Shown piece after piece: positions 16,267-25,757 of a DNA stretch of 64,000 bases; position 1 is the stretch's first letter; every line of letters begins with the position of its first letter. Below the pieces are notes generated by a model, which worked only from the letters and a program-made list of their open reading frames with translations, was not told the DNA's origin and did not search any database. Position numbers and translations under genes: made by a program. Origin of the DNA: DATHXC01 sp035459965 (GTDB taxonomy: Bacteria > Pseudomonadota > Gammaproteobacteria > Burkholderiales > Methylophilaceae); the NCBI GenBank assembly GCA_035459965.1, contig DATHXC010000013.1, positions 1 through 64,000 on the forward strand, given 5' to 3'.

Positions 16267-17549
16267 ACAATGAACTGAATACAGCCTGGCAAGAATTGCT
16301 GGTTGATTTATCTAGTGTTGCTATCATCTGGCAACTTGCAGTCATAGTCACTGCCCTGGTCGTAGCATGGTCAGTCAATGGCCTGCTTAGAGCCTATGTG
16401 ATGCGTCATGCCCCCGAGAACTGGAAGATAGGTATAGGTGGTATCAACCGCGCTTTATTCCCACTGACCTCACTGGCTATCGTTTATATCGGCCAGCTGG
16501 TTTTGCACAATTGGCAACATACTAGTCTGTTGGGCTTAACTTCCAAACTGCTGATCGCAATGGCGGCAATACGACTGGCTGTTTATGCCTTGCGTTATAT
16601 ATTTGCGCCTGGCGGTTGGGTGCGGGCCATGGAAAGTGCAATTTCCTCAACTGTATGGGTCATATTGGCACTGCACCTGACCGGGCTTTTACCTGATCTG
16701 TTACAAGCCATGGATGATGTCACGTTTAAAGTGGGTAAAAATCCAGTCACATTGCTACTGGTTATTCAGGCAATCCTGACTATATTAATTACCCTGGTGA
16801 TCGCGCTTTGGGTCAGCCGAGTTCTGGAGAACAGGCTGATGGCTACTCAGCAGATCAATATGAATCTGCGTGTGGTGTTGAGTAAGCTAATACGCATTAT
16901 CTTCCTGGTGCTTGCCATATTGATGGCCTTGTCTACGGTAGGGTTGGATATCACCGTGTTATCAGTATTTGGCGGGGCGCTAGGTGTTGGCCTGGGCTTT
17001 GGTCTGCAGAAAATCGCAAGTAATTATGTGAGCGGATTTATTATACTGCTGGATCATTCCATGAATATTGGCGATGTGATCACAGTCGATGGGCATTACG
17101 GCATCGTCAGTGAGTTGCGTTCGCGTTATATGGTGCTGCGCAAGCTGGATGGAACACAGGTGGTGATTCCACATGAGATACTCATTACTAATGCAGTCAT
17201 TAACCATTCATTTACTGACCGCAATGCGCGAATATTGTTACCTATACAGGTAAGTTATGAAAGCTCACTTGAGCAAGCCATGGCACTCATGCTGGATATC
17301 GCGCAGCGTCATGCCCGCGTGCTGATGGATCCAGCGCCCAATGTGCAGATCAAAGGGTTTGGCGAAAGTGGTATAGACCTGCAGCTATCTTGCTGGATCC
17401 CAGATCCGGAAGCTGGTTCTGCAGGTTTGCAGTCGGAATTATTTCTCGAAATCTGGCAGGTGTTCCAAAAGAACAATATATCAATTCCATATCCGCAAAG
17501 GGAAATCAGGATACTTGGGACGGCTAATGTTCAAACAAACGCTGGATAG
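16263..17549 (+). CDS. MscS-family mechanosensitive channel
   Basis: A 428-residue inner-membrane protein with four or five N-terminal spans and a C-terminal MscS domain. The pore helix and beta domain are marked by GGALGVGLGFGLQKIASNYV and the following GFIILLDHSMNIGD segment (about residues 238-272). Channels of this family release solutes on osmotic downshock. It is longer than E. coli MscS (286 aa), matching the medium-length YbdG/YnaI-like group. Overlap with mgtE suggests joint expression, perhaps for ion homeostasis (inference). Confidence 0.93.
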   Translation: MNNELNTAWQELLVDLSSVAIIWQLAVIVTALVVAWSVNGLLRAYVMRHAPENWKIGIGGINRALFPLTSLAIVYIGQLVLHNWQHTSLLGLTSKLLIAMAAIRLAVYALRYIFAPGGWVRAMESAISSTVWVILALHLTGLLPDLLQAMDDVTFKVGKNPVTLLLVIQAILTILITLVIALWVSRVLENRLMATQQINMNLRVVLSKLIRIIFLVLAILMALSTVGLDITVLSVFGGALGVGLGFGLQKIASNYVSGFIILLDHSMNIGDVITVDGHYGIVSELRSRYMVLRKLDGTQVVIPHEILITNAVINHSFTDRNARILLPIQVSYESSLEQAMALMLDIAQRHARVLMDPAPNVQIKGFGESGIDLQLSCWIPDPEAGSAGLQSELFLEIWQVFQKNNISIPYPQREIRILGTANVQTNAG

Positions 17550-17618
17550 CCTGTCCCGGTTGGCGTAAAGTAATACACAAATAATAATATTTATTTGCAG
17601 TTTCTGAGGGGTTAGTAC

Positions 17619-18803
17619 ATGAATTTCTGGTTAGTCGATTTGCCATGGTGGGGCTATATATTAGTCGTCCTGAGTTTGACGCATATCACAATTGCTGCCG
17701 TCACCATCTTCCTGCATAGATACCAAGCCCATAGAGCGTTGGACCTGCACCCTTTAGTCAGCCACTTTTTCAGATTCTGGCTCTGGATGACTACCGGTAT
17801 TGTGACTAAGGAGTGGGCGGCTATCCACCGCAAGCATCACGCACGCTGTGAAACTGAGGAAGATCCGCACAGCCCGCAAGTGCTCGGCATATATAAGGTC
17901 TTGTTCGAAGGTTATGAGCTTTATCGTCAGGAAGCAAAAAATCAGGAAACGCTGGTTAAATTTGGTAGTGGTACGCCTGATGACTGGCTGGAGCGCAATG
18001 TCTACAGCAGGCATAGTGGGGTTGGGATCGTCATTATGCTGCTGATCAATTTAATAGTGTTCGGGCCCGTCGGACTAACTATCTGGGCCATACAAATGGC
18101 ATGGATACCAGTTAATGCAGCTGGTATTATCAATGGCATCGGTCATTTCTGGGGCTATCGCAATTTTGCGGCTGATGATGCCAGCAGGAATATTCTGCCA
18201 TGGGGTATTTTTATCGGTGGTGAAGAGTTACACAATAACCATCATGCCTATGCCAGTTCGGCCAAGCTTTCCAGCAAATGGTATGAGTTCGATATTGGCT
18301 GGATGTATATCCGCATCATGCAGTTATTGAAGTTAGCCCACGTTAAGAAAATCGCCCCCCAGGTGCGCTTTGACTGGGCCAAGCGCAAATGTGATCAGGA
18401 TACACTGCAAGCTGTAATTACCCATCGTTTTGATGTGATGGGTAAATACGGTGCCATGCTCAAAAAGGCTTATAAAGAAGAAATTAATAAGCTGCATGCC
18501 TCCTATCAACATCATGGGCATGATTCAAAGGTATTGGAACGTTTACGCCACTGGCTGCATCTGGATGCGAATAACCTGCAAGACAAGGAAAAGCTTGCCC
18601 TCGCCAGCATGCTGCAACACAGCGTACGCCTGCAAACAATTTATGAGCTGAAGCAAGAGTTGACCAGGGTGTGGGCACGCTCTACGGCAAGCCAGGAACA
18701 GTTATTGAAGGATCTTGAGGCATGGTGCTACCGCGCTGAGCAAAGCGGCATACAGGCGCTGGAAGAGTTTTCGCGTCGTTTGCGTTGTTACAAAATGGCT
18801 TAA
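17619..18803 (+). CDS. Acyl-lipid/fatty-acid desaturase (delta-9 type)
   Basis: A 394-residue membrane di-iron desaturase. The three histidine boxes are present: HRYQAHRA (about residue 33), HRKHH (about 70) and HNNHH (about 206). It would introduce a double bond into saturated acyl chains in the membrane. A C-terminal extension of about 100 residues after the last box is helical and charged, as in other proteobacterial members of this group. It stands alone and ends at a terminator shared with rpmG. Confidence 0.92.
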   Translation: MNFWLVDLPWWGYILVVLSLTHITIAAVTIFLHRYQAHRALDLHPLVSHFFRFWLWMTTGIVTKEWAAIHRKHHARCETEEDPHSPQVLGIYKVLFEGYELYRQEAKNQETLVKFGSGTPDDWLERNVYSRHSGVGIVIMLLINLIVFGPVGLTIWAIQMAWIPVNAAGIINGIGHFWGYRNFAADDASRNILPWGIFIGGEELHNNHHAYASSAKLSSKWYEFDIGWMYIRIMQLLKLAHVKKIAPQVRFDWAKRKCDQDTLQAVITHRFDVMGKYGAMLKKAYKEEINKLHASYQHHGHDSKVLERLRHWLHLDANNLQDKEKLALASMLQHSVRLQTIYELKQELTRVWARSTASQEQLLKDLEAWCYRAEQSGIQALEEFSRRLRCYKMA

Positions 18804-18828
18804 GATTAAGAGTAAATATATAGCCAAT

Positions 18829-18857
18829 AAAAAAGCCCGCATTTGCGGGCTTTTTTA
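18829..18857. terminator. Bidirectional terminator between desaturase and rpmG
   Basis: AAAAGCCCGC and GCGGGCTTTT flank a short ATTT loop, with T runs on both strands. It lies between two convergent genes (desaturase on +, rpmG on -) and can serve both. Confidence 0.9.
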
Positions 18858-18870
18858 TGCACTGAAAATA

Positions 18871-19026
18871 TTATTTCAGTTTTGTTTCTTTATACAGCAC
18901 ATGCTTGCGAGCAACTGGATCAAATTTCTTGATTTCCATTTTTTCTGGCATGGTGCGCTTGTTCTTGGTAGTGGTGTAAAAGTGACCAGTACCGGCGCTT
19001 GATTCTAACTTGATTTTTTCACGCAT
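18871..19026 (-). CDS. rpmG: 50S ribosomal protein L33
   Basis: A 51-codon gene translated MREKIKLESSAGTGHFYTTT, then KNKRTMPEKMEIKKFDPVAR and KHVLYKETKLK. This is the cysteine-free form of L33 that needs no zinc. It lies 37 bases after rpmB on the same strand, the usual rpmB-rpmG pair. Confidence 0.97.
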   Translation of the reverse strand: MREKIKLESSAGTGHFYTTTKNKRTMPEKMEIKKFDPVARKHVLYKETKLK

Positions 19027-19063
19027 TATCGTTTTCCTTAATTAGGCTGAATGTATCAGCGCC

Positions 19064-19300
19064 TTAAATCTTTTCGCCGCGTTCGCGCATACCAGCCAGA
19101 ACAGAGTCAATACCGTTCTTGTCGATTGTACGCAATGCAGCGTTAGTGATGCGCATACTTACCCAGCGATTTTCGCTCTCAACCCAGAATTTGCGGTTTT
19201 GCAAATTAGGTAAAAAACGACGCTTGGTTTTGTTATTAGCGTGAGAAACATTGTTCCCAACCATCGGCTTTTTGCCGGTTACCTGACATACGCGAGCCAT
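19064..19300 (-). CDS. rpmB: 50S ribosomal protein L28
   Basis: A 78-residue protein starting MARVCQVTGKKPMVGNNVSH with SHANNKTKRRFLPNLQNRKF, the L28 signature. It is the zinc-independent type, without CxxC pairs. First gene of rpmB-rpmG; a GGAGATTTAGC lies before the ATG. Confidence 0.97.
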   Translation of the reverse strand: MARVCQVTGKKPMVGNNVSHANNKTKRRFLPNLQNRKFWVESENRWVSMRITNAALRTIDKNGIDSVLAGMRERGEKI

Positions 19301-19434
19301 GCTAAATCTCCAATATTAAATCTTTACAGCTTGCCGAAATTCGAAAGACCGCATTTATACCATGAAAAGGCGAGCTAATTCAAGTTAATTATGGTCTTTT
19401 TGCATTGAATTGCGACTATTAGAAGAAAGCACGC

Positions 19435-19887
19435 TCAATGCTTACCGGTACTACCGAAGCCACCTTCACCCCTGTCACTAATGGCAAAATCTTCCACTAT
19501 ATTAAAACTCGCCTGGATCACTGGCACGATGACCAGTTGCGCAATACGCTCCATGGGGTTGAGCATGAAAGATTCTTTACCACGGTTCCAGCAAGACACC
19601 AGCAATTGCCCCTGATAGTCGGAATCAATCAAGCCGACCAGGTTGCCCAGCACGATGCCATGCTTATGACCAAGCCCGGAGCGCGGCAAAATCAGGGCAG
19701 CATAACCAGGGTCGGATAAATGAATCGCCATACCGGTGGGGATAAGCTGGGTTTCACCTGGCTGCAAAGTGGCCACATGCTCAAGGCAAGCGCGCAAATC
19801 CAGGCCTGCTGAACCGGGCGTCGCATAGGCTGGCATCAGGTCTTTGAGGCGCTCATCAAGTATTTTCAGATCAACTTTAAGGCTCAT
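19435..19887 (-). CDS. dut: dUTP pyrophosphatase
   Basis: Trimeric dUTPase hydrolyses dUTP to dUMP, keeping uracil out of DNA and supplying thymidylate synthesis. From the ATG at 19887 it has 150 residues, starting MSLKVDLKILDERLKDLMP. Family motifs occur in order: GSAGLDLRA, PRSGLGHKHG, GLIDSDYQGQL, RIAQLVI and the C-terminal GEGGFGSTGKH. A longer frame from 19935 overlaps coaBC and is not supported by the family start. It follows coaBC closely, as in many proteobacteria. Confidence 0.96.
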   Translation of the reverse strand: MSLKVDLKILDERLKDLMPAYATPGSAGLDLRACLEHVATLQPGETQLIPTGMAIHLSDPGYAALILPRSGLGHKHGIVLGNLVGLIDSDYQGQLLVSCWNRGKESFMLNPMERIAQLVIVPVIQASFNIVEDFAISDRGEGGFGSTGKH

Positions 19888-19906
19888 GGCTTTATTCTCG
19901 CAATTG

Positions 19907-21094
19907 TCAGGGTTTGTTGAGCATATTGGCGACATGTTGCAACAGCATGCGCGCTAATACAATTTTCGGTGCCAGCGGTAGTTCGTGGCTGCCTTGATCA
20001 TCAAGCAAGGTCAGCCTGCTCTCATCTTTTCCCAAACTATCGGTGGCGATATTGGCTGCGATAAGTGGCAGGTTTTTGCGTTTGCGCTTTTCTTCTGCGT
20101 ATTCGAGCAGGTGTTCACTTTCCGCGGCAAACCCCACGCAAAAAGGTGCATTCGGCAGTTTTGCAACGCTCGCCAGGATATCCTCATTTGGGGTCAGTTC
20201 GAGCATCATGGCTGCATGACTTTTCTTGATTTTTTGCTCGCTGGGTTTTGTCGGGCGGTAGTCTGCAACCGCAGCCACACTAATAAAAATATCCTGGTCG
20301 GCGATATTGTGCATCACCGCATCAAGCATATTTTCAGCACTAGTCACCTGTATGGTATTGATGTTTCCTGCTGTAGCCAAAGCGGTTGGCCCGCTGACTA
20401 AAAGTACCTTGGCACCCATCTCGTAAGCTGCTTGCGCAATACTGTAACCCATCTTGCCGGAACTGAAATTGGTAATGGCACGTACAGGGTCTATGGCCTC
20501 TACGGTTGGCCCAGCGGTGATTAAAATGCGTTTGCCATTGAGTATCTTGGGCTGAAAGCTGGTTTCGAGTTCAGCGAGTAAATCCTGAGGCTCCAGCATG
20601 CGACCTTGGCCCACTTCGCCACAAGCCTGCTCACCGCTATCCGGGCCAGCTATCAATATGCCATCCTGCCGTAATTGCGCAACGTTGCGTTGGGTCGCCG
20701 GGTTTTCCCACATCTGACGATTCATGGCCGGCGCCACTATTAACGGACATTCCCTGGCCAGACAAAGTGTAGAGAGCAAATCATCTGCCGCGCCATGTAC
20801 AAGCTTGGCCATAAAGTCAGCACTGGCAGGCGCAACAAGGATGGCATCCGCCCGGCGTGACAGCTCAATATGCGGCATGCCATTGGCAATGCTGGCATCC
20901 CACATGCTGGTATAAACAGGCCTGCCAGATAGCGCCTGCATGGTCACAGGCGTGATGAAATGGCACGCAGCTTGTGTCATGACGACTTGTACTTCCATGC
21001 CCTGCCTCACCAGCAAGCGCACCAGCTCCGCGGCCTTATAAGCTGCTATGCCGCCGGTGATGCCTAAAACGATGTGTTTGATGGGTGAAGTCAT
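19907..21094 (-). CDS. coaBC: Bifunctional phosphopantothenoylcysteine decarboxylase/synthetase
   Basis: CoaBC makes 4'-phosphopantetheine for coenzyme A. The N-terminal flavin-binding CoaC half has ITGGIAAYKAAELVR and APAMNRQMWENPA; the C-terminal CoaB half begins near GKRILITAGPTVEAIDPVRA (about residue 190) and includes FSSGKMGYSIA. Length is 395, normal for the fusion. It is upstream of dut in the same direction with 19 bases between. Confidence 0.97.
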   Translation of the reverse strand: MTSPIKHIVLGITGGIAAYKAAELVRLLVRQGMEVQVVMTQAACHFITPVTMQALSGRPVYTSMWDASIANGMPHIELSRRADAILVAPASADFMAKLVHGAADDLLSTLCLARECPLIVAPAMNRQMWENPATQRNVAQLRQDGILIAGPDSGEQACGEVGQGRMLEPQDLLAELETSFQPKILNGKRILITAGPTVEAIDPVRAITNFSSGKMGYSIAQAAYEMGAKVLLVSGPTALATAGNINTIQVTSAENMLDAVMHNIADQDIFISVAAVADYRPTKPSEQKIKKSHAAMMLELTPNEDILASVAKLPNAPFCVGFAAESEHLLEYAEEKRKRKNLPLIAANIATDSLGKDESRLTLLDDQGSHELPLAPKIVLARMLLQHVANMLNKP

Positions 21095-21194
21095 GTTAAA
21101 TTTCTAGGTGATGGCATTATTTTAACCCAGCAAACTGATCGTCGGGTTAAATACCAGAATCTGCGATATTGAACAGGAACAACAATAAAAACTT

Positions 21195-21959
21195 ATGTGG
21201 CGTAAATTAAGGATCGCGATTTTATTATTCGTACTGGCGACAGTGGCACACCGTACATGGCTGCAAACCAGCCAGACCGACTGGAAGAAAAGCCTGTATG
21301 TCGCGGTGTACCCCATCAATATGGATGGCAGTGATGTCTCGGCTAGCTACATATCCAGACTCGATGCAGAGCAGTTCGATGAGATTGTTCAATATTATGC
21401 AGAGGAGGCTGCTCGCTATAAGCTCGTATTAAGACGCCCGTTTGAAGTACGCCTCGCGCCCAAAGTGACTGCATTGCCACCCCAGCCTGAAAAGCATGCC
21501 AGCATGCTGCAAACCATCCATTGGAGTCTCAGCTTCCGCTGGTGGGCGTATCGAAATAGTCCGCCTATCACTGTGCCGCCGGATATCAAACTTTACCTGC
21601 TGTATTTCGATCCGGCCACGCATCCGGTATTGCCGCATTCAACTGCGCTTAGCAAGGGGCGTGTCGGGCTGGTCAATGTGTTTGCCAGCAAAGCCTATAG
21701 CAGGCAAAACAACGTCATCATCGCGCATGAGTTACTGCATACGGTTGGTGCAACGGATAAATATGATTTATATAATAATCAGCCCGCTTATCCCACGGGA
21801 TTTGCTGCGCCGGATAAGTCGCCACTTTACCCTCAGGAATTTGCCGAGTTGATGGCAGGGCGCATACCTGTTTCTGAAACCAGGGCAGAGATTCCGTTGA
21901 ATCTTTCGCATACTCTGGTTGGAGGAGTAACGGCCAGAGAAGTAGGCTGGAAAAAATAA
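21195..21959 (+). CDS. Membrane-anchored putative metzincin-like metalloprotease
   Basis: A 254-residue protein with one N-terminal hydrophobic segment (residues 6-18), probably a signal anchor, and the rest periplasmic. Residues 178-188 read HELLHTVGATD. This matches the metzincin pattern HExxHxxGxxD, with His178, His182 and Asp188 as likely zinc ligands and Glu179 as catalytic base. Met220 in the ELMAGR segment could be the Met-turn. I do not know the substrate or a characterised relative. It is divergent from coaBC and 21 bases before radC. The role is inferred only from the motif. Confidence 0.7.
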   Translation: MWRKLRIAILLFVLATVAHRTWLQTSQTDWKKSLYVAVYPINMDGSDVSASYISRLDAEQFDEIVQYYAEEAARYKLVLRRPFEVRLAPKVTALPPQPEKHASMLQTIHWSLSFRWWAYRNSPPITVPPDIKLYLLYFDPATHPVLPHSTALSKGRVGLVNVFASKAYSRQNNVIIAHELLHTVGATDKYDLYNNQPAYPTGFAAPDKSPLYPQEFAELMAGRIPVSETRAEIPLNLSHTLVGGVTAREVGWKK

Positions 21960-21980
21960 TAAAAAATACAGGAGGAAAGT

Positions 21981-22655
21981 ATGGCGATTACCGATTGGCC
22001 TGAGCAAGAGCGTCCTCGTGAGAAGTTGCTTCAACAAGGTGTAACAGTATTATCGGATGCAGAGCTACTGGCCATATTTTTGCGGGTAGGCGTTACCGGT
22101 AAAAGTGCTGTCGATCTGGCACGTGATCTACTCACAAGATTCGGTAGCCTCAATGGTATTTTCTCTGCAAGCCTGGAGGAAATTAACCAGGTGCATGGCA
22201 TGGGCACTAGCAAATACGCACAATTGCAGGCCATTTTTGAAATGAGTCGCCGCGCATTGGCAGAGGAGATGCAAGAGCGGGATGTGCTCAGTTCGCCAAA
22301 ACAAGTGAGGGACTACTTATGCCTCAAGCTAGGTGCCCTCACGCGTGAAGTGTTTATGGTGTTGTTTCTCGATGCGCAAAATCGCGTGCTGGCGCAAGAG
22401 TCCATGTTTGAAGGTACGCTTACGCAAACCAGCGTTTACCCGAGGGAAGTTGTGAAACGCGCCTTACATCACAACGCTGCATCCGTCATATTCGCGCACA
22501 ATCATCCATCAGGCATTGCCCAGCAAAGCCGGGCGGATGAGTTGCTGACTACTGCGTTAAAACAGGCTTTGGCCTTGGTAGATGTGCGGGTGCTGGACCA
22601 CTTTATTGTAGCGGGAAATAATACTTTGTCTTTTGCAGAGAGAGGCTTGCTCTAG
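21981..22655 (+). CDS. radC: RadC-family JAB/MPN-domain protein
   Basis: A 224-residue protein with an N-terminal helix-hairpin-helix region (RPREKLLQQGVTVLSDAELL and following) and a C-terminal JAMM/MPN+ domain. The metal-binding motif FAHNHPSGIAQQSRAD gives the HxH plus Asp ligands. Once thought a repair protein, RadC is of uncertain function. AGGAGG precedes the ATG. It follows the metzincin-like gene by 21 bases and could be co-transcribed with it. Confidence 0.93.
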   Translation: MAITDWPEQERPREKLLQQGVTVLSDAELLAIFLRVGVTGKSAVDLARDLLTRFGSLNGIFSASLEEINQVHGMGTSKYAQLQAIFEMSRRALAEEMQERDVLSSPKQVRDYLCLKLGALTREVFMVLFLDAQNRVLAQESMFEGTLTQTSVYPREVVKRALHHNAASVIFAHNHPSGIAQQSRADELLTTALKQALALVDVRVLDHFIVAGNNTLSFAERGLL

Positions 22656-22710
22656 CAGGCAATAAACATGCGCCTTCCAGCCATGCCTGATTCCCCTTAA
22701 AAGCGCTAGC

Positions 22711-23016
22711 TTAACGCCCTTTGCCGCTTAAAGAGCCGCGATTGAAATCTTTATCTCCGGGCTTTATGCATCCACCCAAACCGAAATGACCGCCTTGCGT
22801 GCCTGGTGGGCAAACCTGATTTTCCGGATATTGCTTGGAAATTTTTTCAGCTTCTACCGCTTTTTTGGTTTCGACGAATTCCCAGCGGCCGTTGGGGTGA
22901 AGTGTCACCTTATCACCATTAGGGGTGGTGGCTTCTACGTCACTGCCCATGTCTGCGGCGATGGTAGGTGCACCGATCATCAGGCTCAGGAATAGGCTTA
23001 AGCAAAATTTATTCAT
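22711..23016 (-). CDS. Small secreted hypothetical protein downstream of nasA
   Basis: A 101-residue protein with a signal peptide (MNKFCLSLFLSLMIGAPTIA, cleavage likely before ADMGS). The mature part has a short strand-rich segment NGDKVTLHPNGRWEFVE, which resembles small periplasmic domains of the DUF3157 kind, two cysteines in VCPPGTQGGHFGLGGC, and a Gly/Lys-rich tail. It starts 14 bases after nasA on the same strand, so it is the last gene of the nitrate operon. Function unknown. Confidence 0.7.
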   Translation of the reverse strand: MNKFCLSLFLSLMIGAPTIAADMGSDVEATTPNGDKVTLHPNGRWEFVETKKAVEAEKISKQYPENQVCPPGTQGGHFGLGGCIKPGDKDFNRGSLSGKGR

Positions 23017-23030
23017 TAGTTACTCTCTTA

Positions 23031-25757
23031 TCAGGCTGCTGTTTTGGCGTGGATTTGTACCAGGCGTTTAAGCTCCGGTACGCAAGAACCACACTCTGTA
23101 CCGCATTTTAGCTTGCTTTGCAGCGTGATGAAATCCGCACCACTATTGATAGTATCAATAATCTCATTTTCCGCGACATCCAGGCAATTGCAAATGATCT
23201 TGCCGCGGCTCTGCTGGCCGGTTGGTGGCACACTGAGTGGTGCCAGCGCCCAGCGACGCAGATCGCTGGTGAACTCGCCTTGTGTCATGACTTCTTTTAG
23301 CCACTCTGTCGCCAAAGTCTCGCCTATCAGGCGTACGCCCGTGACCTGGTTGTTTTCGATAAGCACACGTTTGCTGATGCCGCGTTTGGCGTCATTGTAG
23401 TTTAGCATCGGTACATCTTCGGTCATTAACAGCATGGCATCCAGTTGCTTGACTAGCTCTGGCGATGGAGCCTCTGCATGTGCAGCACGCATAATCACGA
23501 TGCCAGGGTTGCGGCCAAACAAGCCACAACTGGCGTAATCAAAATGCTTGAGCAGCGTTTGAATCTCGTGCAATAAATCCAGGTTTTGCCAGCTACGCAT
23601 CACGGTCATGCGCCAAGGTAATTCCACTTTTTCCAGCTTGATGGCAGTGTGTTTGAGCTCCGGTTGCTTGGAGGTCTTATCAAATGCAGATGGCATCAGG
23701 GCATTGGCGCCCAGCCCGCTCATATACTTAGCGCCCCAATGCATGGGGATATAGGTTTGCGCAGGCATCATTTCTTCCGACGGCTGCGCCCGCAATATCA
23801 GGCTACCGCGTTTGTTGCTCACTTTGACCAGGTCGCCGGGCTTGATAGAGCGTCTCTCCATATCGCCTGTATTCATGCTGATAATGGGCTCTTCGGCATG
23901 GTTAAACAATTGCGCGACTGTGCCAGTGCGGCTCATGCCATGCCATTGGTCACGCAGTCTTCCCGTGTTGAGGTGCAAGGGATAACGTGCATCTGTTTTG
24001 TCAGCGGTGGCTTTATAAATAGTGTTGGCAAATTGCGCTTTACCGCCGGTTTTTTGGAATATACCGTCAGTATAAAGCCTTGCGCTGCCAGTGCTTACTC
24101 CCTCTGGAAATGGCCACTGTTGTGGGCCTATTTCATCCAGCAAGCCATAGCTCAGGCCGGTAATATCCAGGTCACGGCCACGTGTCGTTTCCCTGTGTTC
24201 ATCGAACACCTGTTGTGGATTAATGTATGGAAACAGCTTATTTGCATCTGGCTGATGTTCGAGCAGGGCGGCAAGTTTGTGCGCAAATTGCACTGCAATC
24301 TGCCAGTCATGGCGTGCCTCATCGGGCGCTTGAACCGCAGGGATTACATGCGTGATACGACGCTCGGAGTTGGTGACTGTGCCTTCTTTTTCACCCCAGG
24401 TGGTGGCGGGTAATAGCACATCGGCAAAGGCATTGGTGTCGGTATTGTTGAATGCGTCCTGCAAAATCACCAGCTCAGCGGTATTCAGGGCTTCGTGAAC
24501 GCTATTCAAGTCAGGCATGGATTGCGCCGGGTTGGTACAGGCAATCCACACCGCCTTGATGCTGCCTTCGCGTAACGCATTGAACAGCTCTACAGCAGTT
24601 TTGCCTGGCGTTTCAGGTACGCTTTCCACCCCCCACAACCTAGCGATTTCAGCGCGATGTTCCGGGTTAGCCAGGTCACGGTGACCAGATGCCAGATTGG
24701 CCATGCCGCCGACTTCACGCCCGCCCATGGCATTGGGCTGGCCAGTCAATGAGAATGGCCCGGCACCCAGCTTGCCTATCTGCCCGGTTGCTAGGTGCAG
24801 GTTGATCAGCGCGGCGTTTTTATCGGTACCGCTGCTGGACTGGTTGAGACCCTGGCAATACATGGAAAGCGTTGGGCCTGCGCCAAACCATTGCGCGGCC
24901 TTGATAATATCGGCTTCGCTGATGCCGCAGATATCCGCTACCATTTTTGGGGTGTACTCGCGTACCGTGTTCTTTAATGCATCGAAACCTTCGGTATGGG
25001 CCTGGATGTAAGCCATATCCAGCAGGCCTTCCCACAGCATCACATGCAGCATGCCATTGAACAGGGCAACATCGGTGCCTGGCAGAATGGCCAGATGCAG
25101 ATCCGCAGCTTGTGCGGTGTCGGTGCGCCGTGGGTCTACCACGATGATTTTCATGTCAGGGTTATTCGCCCTAGCATCTTCAATGCGGCGATAGATGATA
25201 GGGTGGGCGTAAGCGGTGTTTGAGCCGGCGATGAACAGGCATTTGGTATGGTCGATATCTTCGTAGCACGCTGGTGGCGCGTCTGCACCTAGCGTTACTT
25301 TATAGCCGGAGACAGCAGATGACATGCATAGCCGCGAGTTGGTATCGACGTTATTGGTGCCGATCAGGCCCTTGGCCAGTTTGTTGAATATGTAATAGTC
25401 TTCGGTCAGTAACTGGCCTGAGATATAGAACGCTACCGCATCCGGGCCATGCTCGCGGATGATGCTGGCGAAGCGCTCGGCGATATAGTCCAGCGATTCG
25501 TCCCAGCTGGCTCTTTTTCTTGGCTCTGCACGATTTTGACGTAGCTCAGGATATTGCATGCGCGCATCAGGCTTGGCAGTGAGGTGCAGGGTAGAGCCCT
25601 TGGTACACAGGCGGCCAAAGTTAGCGGGGTGGTCAGGGTCGCCACGCACGCCAATGATTTTTGGCTGATTACTATGCTCATCCACTTCAGTCTGGATGAT
25701 GACGCCACAGCCTACACCGCAGTAGCAACAGGTACTCTTTGTTTCAGCAATACTCAA
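23031..25757 (-). CDS. nasA: Assimilatory nitrate reductase, catalytic subunit
   Basis: NasA reduces nitrate to nitrite in the cytoplasm using a molybdopterin guanine dinucleotide cofactor. The 908 residues begin with a [4Fe-4S] motif (C10-x2-C13-x3-C17, later the Cys of GRLCTKGS), then the molybdopterin oxidoreductase and dinucleotide-binding domains. A C-terminal BFD-like [2Fe-2S] domain (KIICNCLDV and KCGTECGSC) follows near residue 855. The start is TTG, directly after the nirD stop, with GGAG six bases upstream in nirD. Confidence 0.96.
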   Translation of the reverse strand: MSIAETKSTCCYCGVGCGVIIQTEVDEHSNQPKIIGVRGDPDHPANFGRLCTKGSTLHLTAKPDARMQYPELRQNRAEPRKRASWDESLDYIAERFASIIREHGPDAVAFYISGQLLTEDYYIFNKLAKGLIGTNNVDTNSRLCMSSAVSGYKVTLGADAPPACYEDIDHTKCLFIAGSNTAYAHPIIYRRIEDARANNPDMKIIVVDPRRTDTAQAADLHLAILPGTDVALFNGMLHVMLWEGLLDMAYIQAHTEGFDALKNTVREYTPKMVADICGISEADIIKAAQWFGAGPTLSMYCQGLNQSSSGTDKNAALINLHLATGQIGKLGAGPFSLTGQPNAMGGREVGGMANLASGHRDLANPEHRAEIARLWGVESVPETPGKTAVELFNALREGSIKAVWIACTNPAQSMPDLNSVHEALNTAELVILQDAFNNTDTNAFADVLLPATTWGEKEGTVTNSERRITHVIPAVQAPDEARHDWQIAVQFAHKLAALLEHQPDANKLFPYINPQQVFDEHRETTRGRDLDITGLSYGLLDEIGPQQWPFPEGVSTGSARLYTDGIFQKTGGKAQFANTIYKATADKTDARYPLHLNTGRLRDQWHGMSRTGTVAQLFNHAEEPIISMNTGDMERRSIKPGDLVKVSNKRGSLILRAQPSEEMMPAQTYIPMHWGAKYMSGLGANALMPSAFDKTSKQPELKHTAIKLEKVELPWRMTVMRSWQNLDLLHEIQTLLKHFDYASCGLFGRNPGIVIMRAAHAEAPSPELVKQLDAMLLMTEDVPMLNYNDAKRGISKRVLIENNQVTGVRLIGETLATEWLKEVMTQGEFTSDLRRWALAPLSVPPTGQQSRGKIICNCLDVAENEIIDTINSGADFITLQSKLKCGTECGSCVPELKRLVQIHAKTAA

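Noticed and set aside
22656..22710. CAGGCA/TGCCTG inverted repeat between radC and the secreted protein gene
   Set aside because: The loop is over 20 bases with no T run, so it is not a credible terminator.
23044..24413. Long + strand frames inside nasA, and similar long opposite frames in nirB and rpoA-region genes
   Set aside because: They mirror well-supported genes on the other strand, have no family motifs and no ribosome binding sites.
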